DNA of 64,000 nucleotides from HGM04593 sp045634365 (GTDB lineage: Bacteria; Bacteroidota; Bacteroidia; Bacteroidales; Bacteroidaceae): contig JAZRAC010000014.1 of NCBI GenBank assembly GCA_045634365.1, positions 5,202 through 69,201 on the forward strand, read 5' to 3'. Positions 8,443 to 17,212 of this stretch are shown here, one piece after another. The translations under genes and the position numbers were made by a program. Numbering within the stretch: position 1 is the stretch's first letter; the number at the start of each line of letters is the position of its first letter. The notes under the pieces are model-generated. The model saw only the letters and a list, made by a program, of their open reading frames with translations, did no database searches and was not told where the DNA came from.

Positions 8443-8736
8443 CTACTCATCTTTAATCTCCTCAAAATCCACATACTCCCCCTCGTTTTTATCGAACATC
8501 TTTTTACGAGAGGCATCATTGCCACTCGTGCGATAATTTGTACGAGAAGAATTCCCACTTTCAGCACCATCCGCGCCACGCGAATAGCCACCATAAGAGG
8601 AAGCACCCCCTCTCTTGCGGCCACGCAACGTAAAGCCAAGAACCGAAAGAATGGTGCGTATTATCGAGAATATTATCGTGGGAATAAGCACGATAATAAA
8701 TATTGCAAGTATAAATAGTAATAATAAAAAGGACAT
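8443..8736 (-). CDS. DUF4834 family membrane protein
   Basis: 97 residues. One long hydrophobic segment at the N-terminus (SFLLLLFILAIFIIVLIPTIIFSIIRTIL) is followed by a glycine/arginine-rich linker and an acidic end (MFDKNEGEYVDFEEIKDE). This is the layout of the Bacteroidetes-specific DUF4834 family, whose function is unknown. It reads in the same direction as pssA and psd upstream and may belong to their transcript. Confidence 0.8.
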   Translation of the reverse strand: MSFLLLLFILAIFIIVLIPTIIFSIIRTILSVLGFTLRGRKRGGASSYGGYSRGADGAESGNSSRTNYRTSGNDASRKKMFDKNEGEYVDFEEIKDE

Positions 8737-8801
8737 ATCCGAAGTTTAATCATACACAAAAAACAAACACAACCACAGAACGGATTACCCGACGGCAAGA
8801 A

Positions 8802-9509
8802 TTATGCCATATTTTTACGAATATACAATGCGGTAGAGAGTGTAAGATACCAAGCAATTATCGCAACCGCCGCGCCAATGCCAAGCACAAACATCGGAAT
8901 TGAGCACATAAGGAATATGTAACGTATCTTATTACTTCTCCACCTCAAACTCTTGAATTTGAGAGAGAACATCGGAATATTCGAAACAAGGAGATACGAG
9001 AAGAGGGTAATGAGCCCCATCATAAAGAACCACCCTGCGTTAAGTTCGGTAATCCAATTACCCAAGCCCGCAACCAAAGAGGCCCAAAAAAGAGCATTGG
9101 CAGGAGTGGGCAAGCCTATAAAAGTAGACTTCTGGCGAGTATCTATATTAAATTTCGCCAAACGCACAGCCGAAAATACCGCAATCAAAAATGCGTAATA
9201 TGGCAAATAATCGGCTACGGGAAGAAGGAATGCCGGCAAAGGCAGTGTTCTCATAAACGAAAAGACGATAGCTGCCGGAGCAAGGCCAAAGGTAACATCA
9301 TCGGCCAATGAATCCATCTGCAAGCCCAAAGGCGAAGAGACTTTAAGCAGACGAGCCACCATTCCATCGAAAAAGTCGAATGTGGCACCAAGCACAATAA
9401 ACAACAAGGCTGTTGTAAAAGAGCCTTCAAGAGCCATTACACAAGCAATACAACCCGAAAAAAGATTACAACACGTTATAGTATTGGGTATATGTCTCTT
9501 AATTGCCAT
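8802..9509 (-). CDS. pssA: CDP-diacylglycerol--serine O-phosphatidyltransferase
   Basis: 235 residues. The enzyme makes phosphatidylserine from CDP-diacylglycerol and serine at the inner membrane. The CDP-alcohol phosphotransferase motif DG(x)2AR(x)8G(x)3D(x)3D is present as FDFFDGMVARLLKVSSPLGLQ followed by MDSLADDVTFG. Several hydrophobic membrane segments surround it, and the C-terminal part contains further membrane helices. It starts 12 bases after psd ends, so the two consecutive steps of phosphatidylethanolamine synthesis are encoded in one operon, psd-pssA. Confidence 0.95.
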   Translation of the reverse strand: MAIKRHIPNTITCCNLFSGCIACVMALEGSFTTALLFIVLGATFDFFDGMVARLLKVSSPLGLQMDSLADDVTFGLAPAAIVFSFMRTLPLPAFLLPVADYLPYYAFLIAVFSAVRLAKFNIDTRQKSTFIGLPTPANALFWASLVAGLGNWITELNAGWFFMMGLITLFSYLLVSNIPMFSLKFKSLRWRSNKIRYIFLMCSIPMFVLGIGAAVAIIAWYLTLSTALYIRKNMA

Positions 9510-9520
9510 AATATTTCAGT

Positions 9521-10228
9521 TTATTTTAATTTTGCAATTACAGTTTGGTTACCTACGGTCTTTTGGTCGAGTGCCACGCACACCTCTGCATCCAAAGGCA
9601 GGTAAACATCTACGCGCGACCCGAACTTAATGAAACCCATATGTTGGTCGATGAGGCACTCCTCGCCCACAGTGGAGTATGTAACAATGCGACGCGCCAT
9701 TGCTCCCGCTATCTGGCGCACAAGCAGTTCCTCGCCATCGGGTGTTTCTATCACCACCAACGAGCGTTCATTCTCGGTGCTTGCCTTTGGCAACCACGCC
9801 TTGTGGAATTTTCCCTTCTGATGCTCTACACGCTTCACCACTCCATCCACAGGATACCAGTTGGCGTGAACATTCATAGGGCTCATAAATATAGAAACAA
9901 GGATGCGCTCCGCTTTAAAGTGGTCGGGTTCAAAAACCTTTTCTATAACCACAACTTTTCCATCGGCGGGTGCAACCACCGTATCGTCAACATCACCTTG
10001 GAAACGCCTTATGGGGCTACGGAAGAAGTTGACCATCAACAAATAGGTCGATATTGTGGCTATGCTTACCACCGAATTAAAAACAATCCAAGATGGCAGA
10101 AAATACCAAAGAGGAACATTTATCAAAAGAAGAATCAAGAAAGAGATCACAAGTATTTCTGTACCCTCACGATGAATTCTGATATTCCTTATCTTCTTTA
10201 TTCTTTTAAGCTTTCCTATCTTTTTCAT
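9521..10228 (-). CDS. psd: Phosphatidylserine decarboxylase (proenzyme)
   Basis: 235 residues, the short type II-like form common in Bacteroidetes. Two N-terminal hydrophobic stretches (about 28-68) anchor it. VVAPADGKVVVIEKV and the autocleavage region HMGFIKFGSRVDVYLP are visible; the serine after FG would become the pyruvoyl group. It makes phosphatidylethanolamine from the product of PssA, whose gene follows 11 bases later. Start ATG at 10228. Confidence 0.95.
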   Translation of the reverse strand: MKKIGKLKRIKKIRNIRIHREGTEILVISFLILLLINVPLWYFLPSWIVFNSVVSIATISTYLLMVNFFRSPIRRFQGDVDDTVVAPADGKVVVIEKVFEPDHFKAERILVSIFMSPMNVHANWYPVDGVVKRVEHQKGKFHKAWLPKASTENERSLVVIETPDGEELLVRQIAGAMARRIVTYSTVGEECLIDQHMGFIKFGSRVDVYLPLDAEVCVALDQKTVGNQTVIAKLK

Positions 10229-10465
10229 ATCGCAAACAAGATATTATAAAGACAAAAATAGTAACATTTTGTTAAACATCAAACAAAAAACCATAAAAAG
10301 ACTATATTTTGCAAAATATTATAGCCACAGGAAGAGCACGCTCCACCCTTATAAAGCCCGCTATTATAAAAAGGAATAATTGTTAATAACTTTTTGCAAA
10401 AAGATTTATGCCGAATAAACAAAAGCTATTAACTTTATGAACGCTAAAAAAAAACAGACAGAATT

Positions 10466-13400
10466 ATGCTCGACTTTGTACACCTTCACGTTCACTCCCA
10501 ATACTCCATACTCGACGGACAAGCCTCGGTGGCCCGCATCGTCGACAAAGCTATGGCCGATGGAATGCGCGGCGTGGCAATAACCGACCACGGCAATATG
10601 ATGGCCATCAAGGAGTTCTTCAACTATGTGAACAAGAAGAACAAAGGCAAGAGCGACGAAGAAAAATTCAAGCCCATAATCGGTTGCGAGGTTTATGTTG
10701 CCGAGCGCAGGCTCTTTAACCGCGAGCTTAAAGAGGATATGCGCGGTCACCACCTTATTCTGCTTGCAAAGAACAAGCAAGGCTATCACAATCTTGTAAA
10801 AATAGTATCGAAAGCTTGGTCGGATGGTTATTACTACAACCCACGAACCGACAAGGCAGAGCTTGAAAAATATCACGAAGGAATAATCTGCTGTTCGGCC
10901 TGTCTGGGTGGTGAAATTCCCCAGCTGCTTATGAAGGGCGAGCGCGAAAAAGCCGAAGAGGTTGCCTTGTGGTACAAAAATCTCTTTGGCGAGGACTACT
11001 ATTTGGAGTTACAACTGCACAAAGCTACCGTGGAGCGTGCCAATCACGAAGTTTACCCCCTGCAAGTGGAGGTAAACAAGCAGCTCGAAGAGATTGCAAA
11101 AAAGTATGGCATAAAACTAATCTGCTCCAACGATGTACACTTTGTCGACGAGGAGAATGCCGAAGCACACGACCGCCTCATCTGCCTCTCCACAAGCAGA
11201 GACCTCGACGACCCCAAGCGCATGCTCTACTCCAAGCAAGAGTGGTTCAAGACAAAAGCCGAAATGTACGAAATGTTCTCCTATGTTCCCGAGGCACTCA
11301 CCAACACCGTTGAAATTTGCGACAAAGTAGAATACTACACCATCGACAGTGCGCCCATTATGCCCACCTTCGCAATCCCCGAAGAGTTCGGCACCGAGGA
11401 GAGCTACCGCCAAAAATTCACACACGAGGACCTCTTCAACGAATTTACTCGCGACGAGAAAGGGAACATTGTACTCTCACAGGAGGAGGCCGAAAAGAAA
11501 ATCAAGAAACTCGGTGGATACGAAAAACTCTACCGCATAAAGCTCGAAGGCGACTATCTGCGTAAAATCACCTACGATGGTGCGAGAAAATGTTACCCCG
11601 AGCCATTCGAACAAGAACTAACCGACCGCATAGACTTTGAACTTCACATAATGAAGACGATGGGCTTCCCCGGTTACTTCCTCATTGTGCAGGATTTTAT
11701 ACGCGCCGCCCGCGAGGAATTAGGAGTATCGGTGGGCCCGGGCCGTGGCTCGGCAGCCGGCAGCGTGGTAGCATACGCACTCGGGATTACCCGCGTCGAC
11801 CCCATAAAATACGACCTTCTGTTCGAGCGTTTCCTCAACCCCGACCGTATCTCACTGCCCGATATTGACGTTGACTTTGACGACGATGGTCGCGGCCGTG
11901 TGCTCAACTGGGTAACCGAAAAATACGGGCAAGAGAAAGTGGCCCACATTATCACCTACGGCACAATGGCCACAAAACTCGCAATAAAAGATGTTGCCCG
12001 TGTGCAGAAACTGCCGCTCGACGAGTCGAACCGCCTGTGCAAGGCAATTCCCGATCGTCTGCCCGACGGCAAGAAGATGAACCTTCCCAACGCCATTGCC
12101 GCCGTGCCCGAACTACGCGAGGCAGAAGCCTCGCCCAACCCCATACTGCGCGACACAATAAAATATGCAAAAATGCTCGAAGGCAACGTACGCAACACCG
12201 GCGTGCACGCCTGCGGAACAATCATCTGTCGCGACGACATTACCGACCACGTACCCATCAGCATAGCCGAGGATAAAGAGACCGGCGAAAAGATGCTTGT
12301 AACACAATACGAAGGCAGCGTAATCGAGGAGACAGGTCTTATAAAAATGGACTTCCTCGGCCTAAAAACCCTCTCCGTAATAAAAGAGGCCATCGAAAAT
12401 ATACGCCAAAGCCTGAAAATAGATGTTGACATTGACACAATACCCATCGACGACCCGCTGACATATGAGCTTTACAGTAAGGGTTGCACCATTGGAACAT
12501 TCCAATTCGAGTCGCCGGGAATGCAAAAATATCTGCGCGAGCTCCAGCCCACCACTTTCGAGGACCTCATCGCAATGAACGCCCTCTACCGTCCGGGCCC
12601 GATGGACTATATCCCCGACTTTATACAACGCAAGCACGACCCCTCGTTGGTAAAATACGACATTCCCTGTATGGAAAAGTATCTCAAAGATACATACGGA
12701 ATCACAGTTTATCAGGAGCAGGTGATGCTTCTCTCGCGCCTTCTTGCCGACTTTACACGCGGCGAGAGCGACACACTGCGCAAGGCAATGGGTAAAAAGA
12801 TGAAGGACAAGCTCGACGAATTGAAGCCCAAATTCATCAACGGAGGAAAAGCCAACGGACACCCAGAAAAGACACTCGAAAAAATCTGGGCCGACTGGGA
12901 AAAATTCGCCTCATACGCCTTCAATAAGTCGCACGCAACCTGTTACTCTTGGGTAGCCTACCAGACTGCCTACCTTAAAGCCCACTACCCCTCGCAGTAT
13001 ATGGCCGGAGCACTCAGCCGCAACCTCGATAAAATAAACGAAATTACCAAGTTGATGCAAGAGTGCAAGAGTATGGGAATAAATGTATTAGGCCCCGATG
13101 TAAACGAGTCGCGTCGCAAGTTCAGCGTTAACAAAAAAGGCGACATTCGCTTCGGATTGTGCGCCGTAAAAGGCGTAGGCGAAGGTGCCGTGCAAAGCAT
13201 CATAGATGAACGCGAGGCAAACGGCCCCTTCACAAGCATATTCGATTTTGTGGAGCGCGTAAACCTCACAGCCTGCAACCGCAAGAACCTCGAATGCCTT
13301 GCCCTCTCGGGAGCATTCGACGAACTCCCCGGAGGCATAAGCCGCGAGCAATACCTCGCCACAAACAGCAAAGGAGAGCAATTCCTCGAATCGATAGCAC

Positions 13401-14161
13401 GCTACGGCAACCTGTATCAAACAGATAAGACAACAGCACAGAACACCCTGTTCGGTGCCGAAGAGATGCCCGAAATACCAAAGCCCGAAGTACCCGAATG
13501 CAACAGTTGGAGCTCTCTCGAAAAACTGAACAAAGAGAGAGAACTTGTGGGAATATACCTATCGGCCCACCCACTCGACGACTATGCACTCATCCTCAAC
13601 GAATTCTGCAATACAAAAGCTGTTGAGATAAGCGAAATTGAGAAACTTGCCGGCCGCAAAATAACTCTGGGCGGCGTTATTGCCGAAGCCCCACGCACGG
13701 GATTCACCAAGAAGGGCAGCCCCTACGGCATTGCCAAGATTGAAGACTTTTCGGGAAGTGCCGAAATATTCCTCTTTGGCGACGATTGGATAAAACGACA
13801 GAACTATTTTATCCCCGGCAACTTCCTATATATAAAAGGAGGATGCACCCCGCGCCGATGGGACCCCACCAAATTCGATTTTACAATAGGCAGCATAGAA
13901 CTTATGCCCGAAATAAAAGACAAAATGGTGAAAAGCATAACCATAACCTTCGATGTAATGAGCCTCAACGAGGAGATATACGAATACATCACCGATTATG
14001 CCGAAAAGCACCCGGGCCCCAGCAAACTGCAACTGAACATAAAGGACTACGAGCACGAATTTACGCTTGAACTTATATCAAAGACCCACGATATTACCGT
14101 TGAGTACGAATTCCTCGAATACCTTAAAACCCTTACAAACGTAGAATATAAACTAAACTAA
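10466..14161 (+). CDS. dnaE: DNA polymerase III subunit alpha
   Basis: 1231 residues, normal for DnaE. An N-terminal PHP domain begins at FVHLHVHSQYSILDG. The polymerase active site LPDIDVDFDDDGRGRVLNWV places the metal-binding aspartates at residues 466, 468 and 470, and GPGRGSAAGSVVAYALGIT is the conserved nucleotide-binding loop. A helix-hairpin-helix region (ALSGAFDELPGG) and an OB-fold near the C-terminus (ITLGGVIAEAPRTGFTKKGSPYGIAKIEDF) follow. It is the replicative polymerase. It stands 23 bases before trxA and is probably cotranscribed with it and the small acidic protein behind it. Confidence 0.98.
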   Translation: MLDFVHLHVHSQYSILDGQASVARIVDKAMADGMRGVAITDHGNMMAIKEFFNYVNKKNKGKSDEEKFKPIIGCEVYVAERRLFNRELKEDMRGHHLILLAKNKQGYHNLVKIVSKAWSDGYYYNPRTDKAELEKYHEGIICCSACLGGEIPQLLMKGEREKAEEVALWYKNLFGEDYYLELQLHKATVERANHEVYPLQVEVNKQLEEIAKKYGIKLICSNDVHFVDEENAEAHDRLICLSTSRDLDDPKRMLYSKQEWFKTKAEMYEMFSYVPEALTNTVEICDKVEYYTIDSAPIMPTFAIPEEFGTEESYRQKFTHEDLFNEFTRDEKGNIVLSQEEAEKKIKKLGGYEKLYRIKLEGDYLRKITYDGARKCYPEPFEQELTDRIDFELHIMKTMGFPGYFLIVQDFIRAAREELGVSVGPGRGSAAGSVVAYALGITRVDPIKYDLLFERFLNPDRISLPDIDVDFDDDGRGRVLNWVTEKYGQEKVAHIITYGTMATKLAIKDVARVQKLPLDESNRLCKAIPDRLPDGKKMNLPNAIAAVPELREAEASPNPILRDTIKYAKMLEGNVRNTGVHACGTIICRDDITDHVPISIAEDKETGEKMLVTQYEGSVIEETGLIKMDFLGLKTLSVIKEAIENIRQSLKIDVDIDTIPIDDPLTYELYSKGCTIGTFQFESPGMQKYLRELQPTTFEDLIAMNALYRPGPMDYIPDFIQRKHDPSLVKYDIPCMEKYLKDTYGITVYQEQVMLLSRLLADFTRGESDTLRKAMGKKMKDKLDELKPKFINGGKANGHPEKTLEKIWADWEKFASYAFNKSHATCYSWVAYQTAYLKAHYPSQYMAGALSRNLDKINEITKLMQECKSMGINVLGPDVNESRRKFSVNKKGDIRFGLCAVKGVGEGAVQSIIDEREANGPFTSIFDFVERVNLTACNRKNLECLALSGAFDELPGGISREQYLATNSKGEQFLESIARYGNLYQTDKTTAQNTLFGAEEMPEIPKPEVPECNSWSSLEKLNKERELVGIYLSAHPLDDYALILNEFCNTKAVEISEIEKLAGRKITLGGVIAEAPRTGFTKKGSPYGIAKIEDFSGSAEIFLFGDDWIKRQNYFIPGNFLYIKGGCTPRRWDPTKFDFTIGSIELMPEIKDKMVKSITITFDVMSLNEEIYEYITDYAEKHPGPSKLQLNIKDYEHEFTLELISKTHDITVEYEFLEYLKTLTNVEYKLN

Positions 14162-14184
14162 TAACACTAAAAAACCTTACAACT

Positions 14185-14502
14185 ATGGCAATTACAGTAA
14201 CAGACGACAACTCAAAAGAGTTTATGGCAAGCAACCTCCCCATCGTGCTCGATTTTAGCGCATCGTGGTGCGGTCCCTGCAAGCAATTGGCCCCCATCAT
14301 CGAAGAATTGGCAACAGAATACGAAGGCCGCATCGCAGTGGGAAAATGCGACATTGAAGAAGCATTCGACCTCACAGCCGAATATGGCATACGCAACGTA
14401 CCCACCGTAATCTTCATTAAAGACGGGCAAGTAGTCGATAAATTCGTAGGCTCAAAATCGAAAGCCGATGTTCAAGCAAAGTTCGAAGCACTTTTAGGAT
14501 AA
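14185..14502 (+). CDS. trxA: Thioredoxin
   Basis: 105 residues with the classic active site SASWCGPCKQLAPIIEELA and the cis-proline loop RNVPTVIFIKDGQ. No signal peptide is present, so it acts in the cytoplasm as a disulfide reductant. It lies between dnaE and the acidic 104-residue protein, with 23 and 6 bases of spacing. Confidence 0.95.
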   Translation: MAITVTDDNSKEFMASNLPIVLDFSASWCGPCKQLAPIIEELATEYEGRIAVGKCDIEEAFDLTAEYGIRNVPTVIFIKDGQVVDKFVGSKSKADVQAKFEALLG

Positions 14503-14508
14503 ACCACT

Positions 14509-14823
14509 ATGCAGAACGACGAATTTAACCTCGAGGACCTCGACGACGAGAAGACCATCGCCTACATACGCGAGCACCTGCCACAGGAGTTAAAAGAGAA
14601 ATTCAGCGACGATGAATTCTACTACTTCCTCGACACCATCTACGACTACTACGACAAGAGTGGCATACTCGATGGTAACGACGAATATGTAGACATCGAC
14701 ATTGACGAAATAGCACGTTTCATTGCCAAAGAAGCAAAGAAAAACGGCATTGGCGAATTCGACCCCGAAGAGCTCTTCTTCATCGTCGAAGGTGAATTAT
14801 CCTACAACGGAATTATCGACTGA
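14509..14823 (+). CDS. Small acidic protein of unknown function
   Basis: 104 residues, highly acidic (for example EFNLEDLDDEKTIAYI, DEYVDIDIDEIARFI, EFDPEELFFIVEGEL). No family is recognised; similar small proteins follow thioredoxin or dnaE in other Bacteroidales. It starts 6 bases after trxA. Its last nine codons and stop lie inside a long hairpin (14796-14843), with the stop codon in the loop. Confidence 0.7.
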   Translation: MQNDEFNLEDLDDEKTIAYIREHLPQELKEKFSDDEFYYFLDTIYDYYDKSGILDGNDEYVDIDIDEIARFIAKEAKKNGIGEFDPEELFFIVEGELSYNGIID

Positions 14824-14843
14824 TAATCCCGTTGTAGGATAAT
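14796..14843. terminator. Long hairpin spanning the stop codon of the acidic protein
   Basis: Arms 14796-14817 and 14822-14843 form a 22-bp stem with one mismatch and a GACT loop that contains the start of the TGA stop. It lacks a clean T tract, so it may be a terminator, an mRNA-stabilising end, or part of the intergenic repeat that follows. Confidence 0.55.
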
Positions 14844-15200
14844 AGAGCCCTTTGCAGAGCCATTGGTCGCGGAACGCGGGTGGCGATTGCGAAGCAACTG
14901 CAAACGGGCTCAATTACAAACAAAAAGGACCATTGTTGAGCCGGAGGCCACACGAAGCATAGCTGAAAGTGGGGCGGGCGGCGATTGCGAAGCAACAACA
15001 AGGGACTCAATTATCGCAAAGCAATACTAATAGAGCCTTTTGCAGAGCCAAAGGTCGCGTGGAGCACAGCGATAGTGGGGCCCACGCGGGTGGCGATTGC
15101 AAAGCAACAACAATGGACTCAATTTAAACAAACAAGAGTCTTTTGCATAGCCAATACTCGCGGGAAAAGCACTGCGACAGCGGTGCCGAGCAAATGATAC
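14844..15200. repeat. Degenerate intergenic tandem repeats (about 100-bp units)
   Basis: Two motifs alternate: AGAGCCCTTTGCAGAGCC-like text at 14844, 15032 and (diverged) 15135, and GGCGATTGCGAAGCAAC-like text at about 14882, 14980 and 15092, usually followed by a GGACTCAATT or GGGCTCAATT. No coding frame is convincing, and I found no matching element in the rest of the window. It fills the gap between the acidic protein and the nagB terminator. Confidence 0.7.
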
Positions 15201-15204
15201 AAAA

Positions 15205-15245
15205 TAAAAACTACCATCCACGAAAAACGTGAATGGTAGTTTTTA
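15205..15245. terminator. Terminator of the NagB/PIG-L gene
   Basis: An 18-bp stem (15205-15222 and 15228-15245) with one mismatch, an AAAAA loop and A/T tracts on both sides, located 14 bases beyond the nagB stop on the minus strand. Confidence 0.8.
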
Positions 15246-15258
15246 TAATCTAATAGGT

Positions 15259-17181
15259 TTACAGCAACTTCACAAACATTTCGATAGCCTGATACTCGGG
15301 CAGGCCAATCTTATCGAACAACTGCGCTGTACCCTGAGTACGCTCCTCGGCACGTTGCCAGAACTCACGCGCATCCTCGCCGGGGAAAGGAACAATATCC
15401 TTTTGCGAGAGGTGGCGGAAGATTGCGTGACGCTTGCGTATAAGCTCCTCGGGGCTCAAAGGCACAGCCATATCTGCAACAGCCAAGTCCCACTCCTGCC
15501 AAGCTCCACGATAGAGCCAGATGTGGCACTCTTTTGCCCAATCGTCGTCCTTCACCTCTTCCCAAGCACGCAACACCGCCTCTATGCACACGCGGTGAGT
15601 GCCGTGAGGGTCGGTAAGGTCGCCGGCAGCATAAATCTGATGGGGCTTAACCTCGCGCATCAGCTTCTTTACAATCTCAATATCATCGTCGCTCAACAAT
15701 CCTTTTTTAATACCGCCTGTCTCATAGAAAGGCAAATTAAGGAAGTGAGCATTTGTGCGGTCGTCAAGACCGATGGAACGACACGCTGCACGCGCCTCGG
15801 CACGACGAATGGCCCCTTTAAGGTTGAGAAGCGCACGCGGCTCGGGCTCTCCGGGTTTTTTATTGGCAATAATCTCGCGTACCTCCTCGAACTTATCGCC
15901 AAAGCCCATTTCGCGGGCAGTATCTATATTTTGCAATACAACATCGTCGTAAACAGCTACGTTACCCGAAGTTTGATAGGCAACGTGAACATTATGTCCC
16001 TGCTCAATGAGGCGGTTGAATGTTCCACCCATAGAAATTACATCATCGTCGGGGTGAGGCGAGAATATCAGCACACGCTTGGGGAAGGGACTCGAAGGCA
16101 CGGGGCGTGTAGAATCATCGGCATTCGGCTTTCCACCGGGCCAGCCTGAGATTATATGCTGAACATCGTTAAAGACACGAATATTTATCTTGTCGTATGT
16201 GTCGACACGCTCCAAAAGGTCGGACAAAGAGTTCTTTATATAATCCTGATGAGTGAGTTTAAGAATGGGCTTATCCACCACCTGACATAACCATATAACA
16301 GCCTTGCGTATGAGTTTGGGAGTCCATTGTGTGGGAGGAGCGATGAGCCAAGGCTCTTTAACGCGGGTAAGTTCCTGCGCCGCAGCCTCGTCTATTATCA
16401 CCTGCACATTTCTGTGTCCTTGTAAATATGTTGCGGGGTAATTCTCGGTTGTTTCACCCTCGATAAGATTTTTTGCAATCTCTGTCTTATCCTCGCCCCA
16501 CATCATAAGCACAATTTTCTTTGCACTCATCACCGTATCCATTCCCATTGTTATTGCGGTCTTTGGAACCTCATTAGGGTCGGAGAAAAATTTATTTTGT
16601 GTGCGACGCGAATTATAGCTCAACTGCACCAGACGGGTTGTCGATTTTGAGTATGTACCAGGCTCATTGAAGCCTATCTGCCCAAGCTCACCCACTCCCA
16701 TAATCATTAAATCTACCTGTCCACGCACCATTGCCTCGTAACTCTTGCAATAGTCGTTCACCTGCTCACGCGACACGGTACCATCGGGAAAATGTACATT
16801 TTTGGGAGCAATATCCACATATTTAAGAAAATCCTCATACACGCGGTGATTGCGGCTCTGCGAATTTTCGGGGCTCATAGGATAGAATTCGTCGAGGCTG
16901 TAAACCTTCACATTCTTGAAACTTACCTCACCATTCTTATATCTTTTCACAAGTTCCGCATAAAGGCCGAGCGGGGTGCGGCCGGTAGAGAGGCCAAGCA
17001 CAAACAGGCCATCCACCTTGTGGTTGTTTATCGCTTTTACCACAATGTCTGCGGCACGCTTCGCACCCTCGGCTGCTGTGGGGGTAATAAGCGTGGGTAC
17101 CTTCTCGAATTTACAGATACTCTCCAATGAGGCCGTAACAGGCAACTCACCAATTTTAGGAAGTACAAATTTTGAATCCAT
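15259..17181 (-). CDS. nagB: Glucosamine-6-phosphate deaminase-like protein fused to a PIG-L (LmbE) deacetylase-like domain
   Basis: 640 residues in two domains. Residues about 15-300 match the NagB isomerase/deaminase family (LGLSTGRTPLGLYAEL, VKVYSLDEFYPM, IGFNEPGTYSKSTTRLVQL). Residues about 355-640 match the PIG-L/LmbE N-acetylglucosaminyl deacetylase family, with the zinc motif FSPHPDDDVISMGG and a later DPHGTH. This fusion is common in Bacteroidetes. In E. coli NagB the loop GNDGHIAFNEP carries Asp141 and His143 for ring opening; here it reads GELGQIGFNEP, so both are replaced, while the DE of LDEF is kept. Deaminase activity should therefore not be assumed. Neighbouring sulfatase, ROK kinase and GH20 genes place it in amino-sugar catabolism. 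It lies 31 bases downstream of the maturase gene. Confidence 0.88.
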   Translation of the reverse strand: MDSKFVLPKIGELPVTASLESICKFEKVPTLITPTAAEGAKRAADIVVKAINNHKVDGLFVLGLSTGRTPLGLYAELVKRYKNGEVSFKNVKVYSLDEFYPMSPENSQSRNHRVYEDFLKYVDIAPKNVHFPDGTVSREQVNDYCKSYEAMVRGQVDLMIMGVGELGQIGFNEPGTYSKSTTRLVQLSYNSRRTQNKFFSDPNEVPKTAITMGMDTVMSAKKIVLMMWGEDKTEIAKNLIEGETTENYPATYLQGHRNVQVIIDEAAAQELTRVKEPWLIAPPTQWTPKLIRKAVIWLCQVVDKPILKLTHQDYIKNSLSDLLERVDTYDKINIRVFNDVQHIISGWPGGKPNADDSTRPVPSSPFPKRVLIFSPHPDDDVISMGGTFNRLIEQGHNVHVAYQTSGNVAVYDDVVLQNIDTAREMGFGDKFEEVREIIANKKPGEPEPRALLNLKGAIRRAEARAACRSIGLDDRTNAHFLNLPFYETGGIKKGLLSDDDIEIVKKLMREVKPHQIYAAGDLTDPHGTHRVCIEAVLRAWEEVKDDDWAKECHIWLYRGAWQEWDLAVADMAVPLSPEELIRKRHAIFRHLSQKDIVPFPGEDAREFWQRAEERTQGTAQLFDKIGLPEYQAIEMFVKLL

Positions 17182-17212
17182 ATTATTATAGTTAGTTTTA
17201 TGTTTATTTTTT

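Noticed and set aside
14844..15200. Possible second CRISPR array
   Set aside because: Units differ in length and sequence and there are no conserved repeats separated by unique spacers.
15229..16149. 306-residue open frame on the plus strand opposite the nagB fusion
   Set aside because: It is antisense to a clear gene, has no domain and no promoter. The same holds for long antisense frames inside the ROK gene (20177-21166), the sulfatase (18572-19303), the GH20 genes (21561-22373, 45750-46748) and the S9 peptidase (43970-45247).
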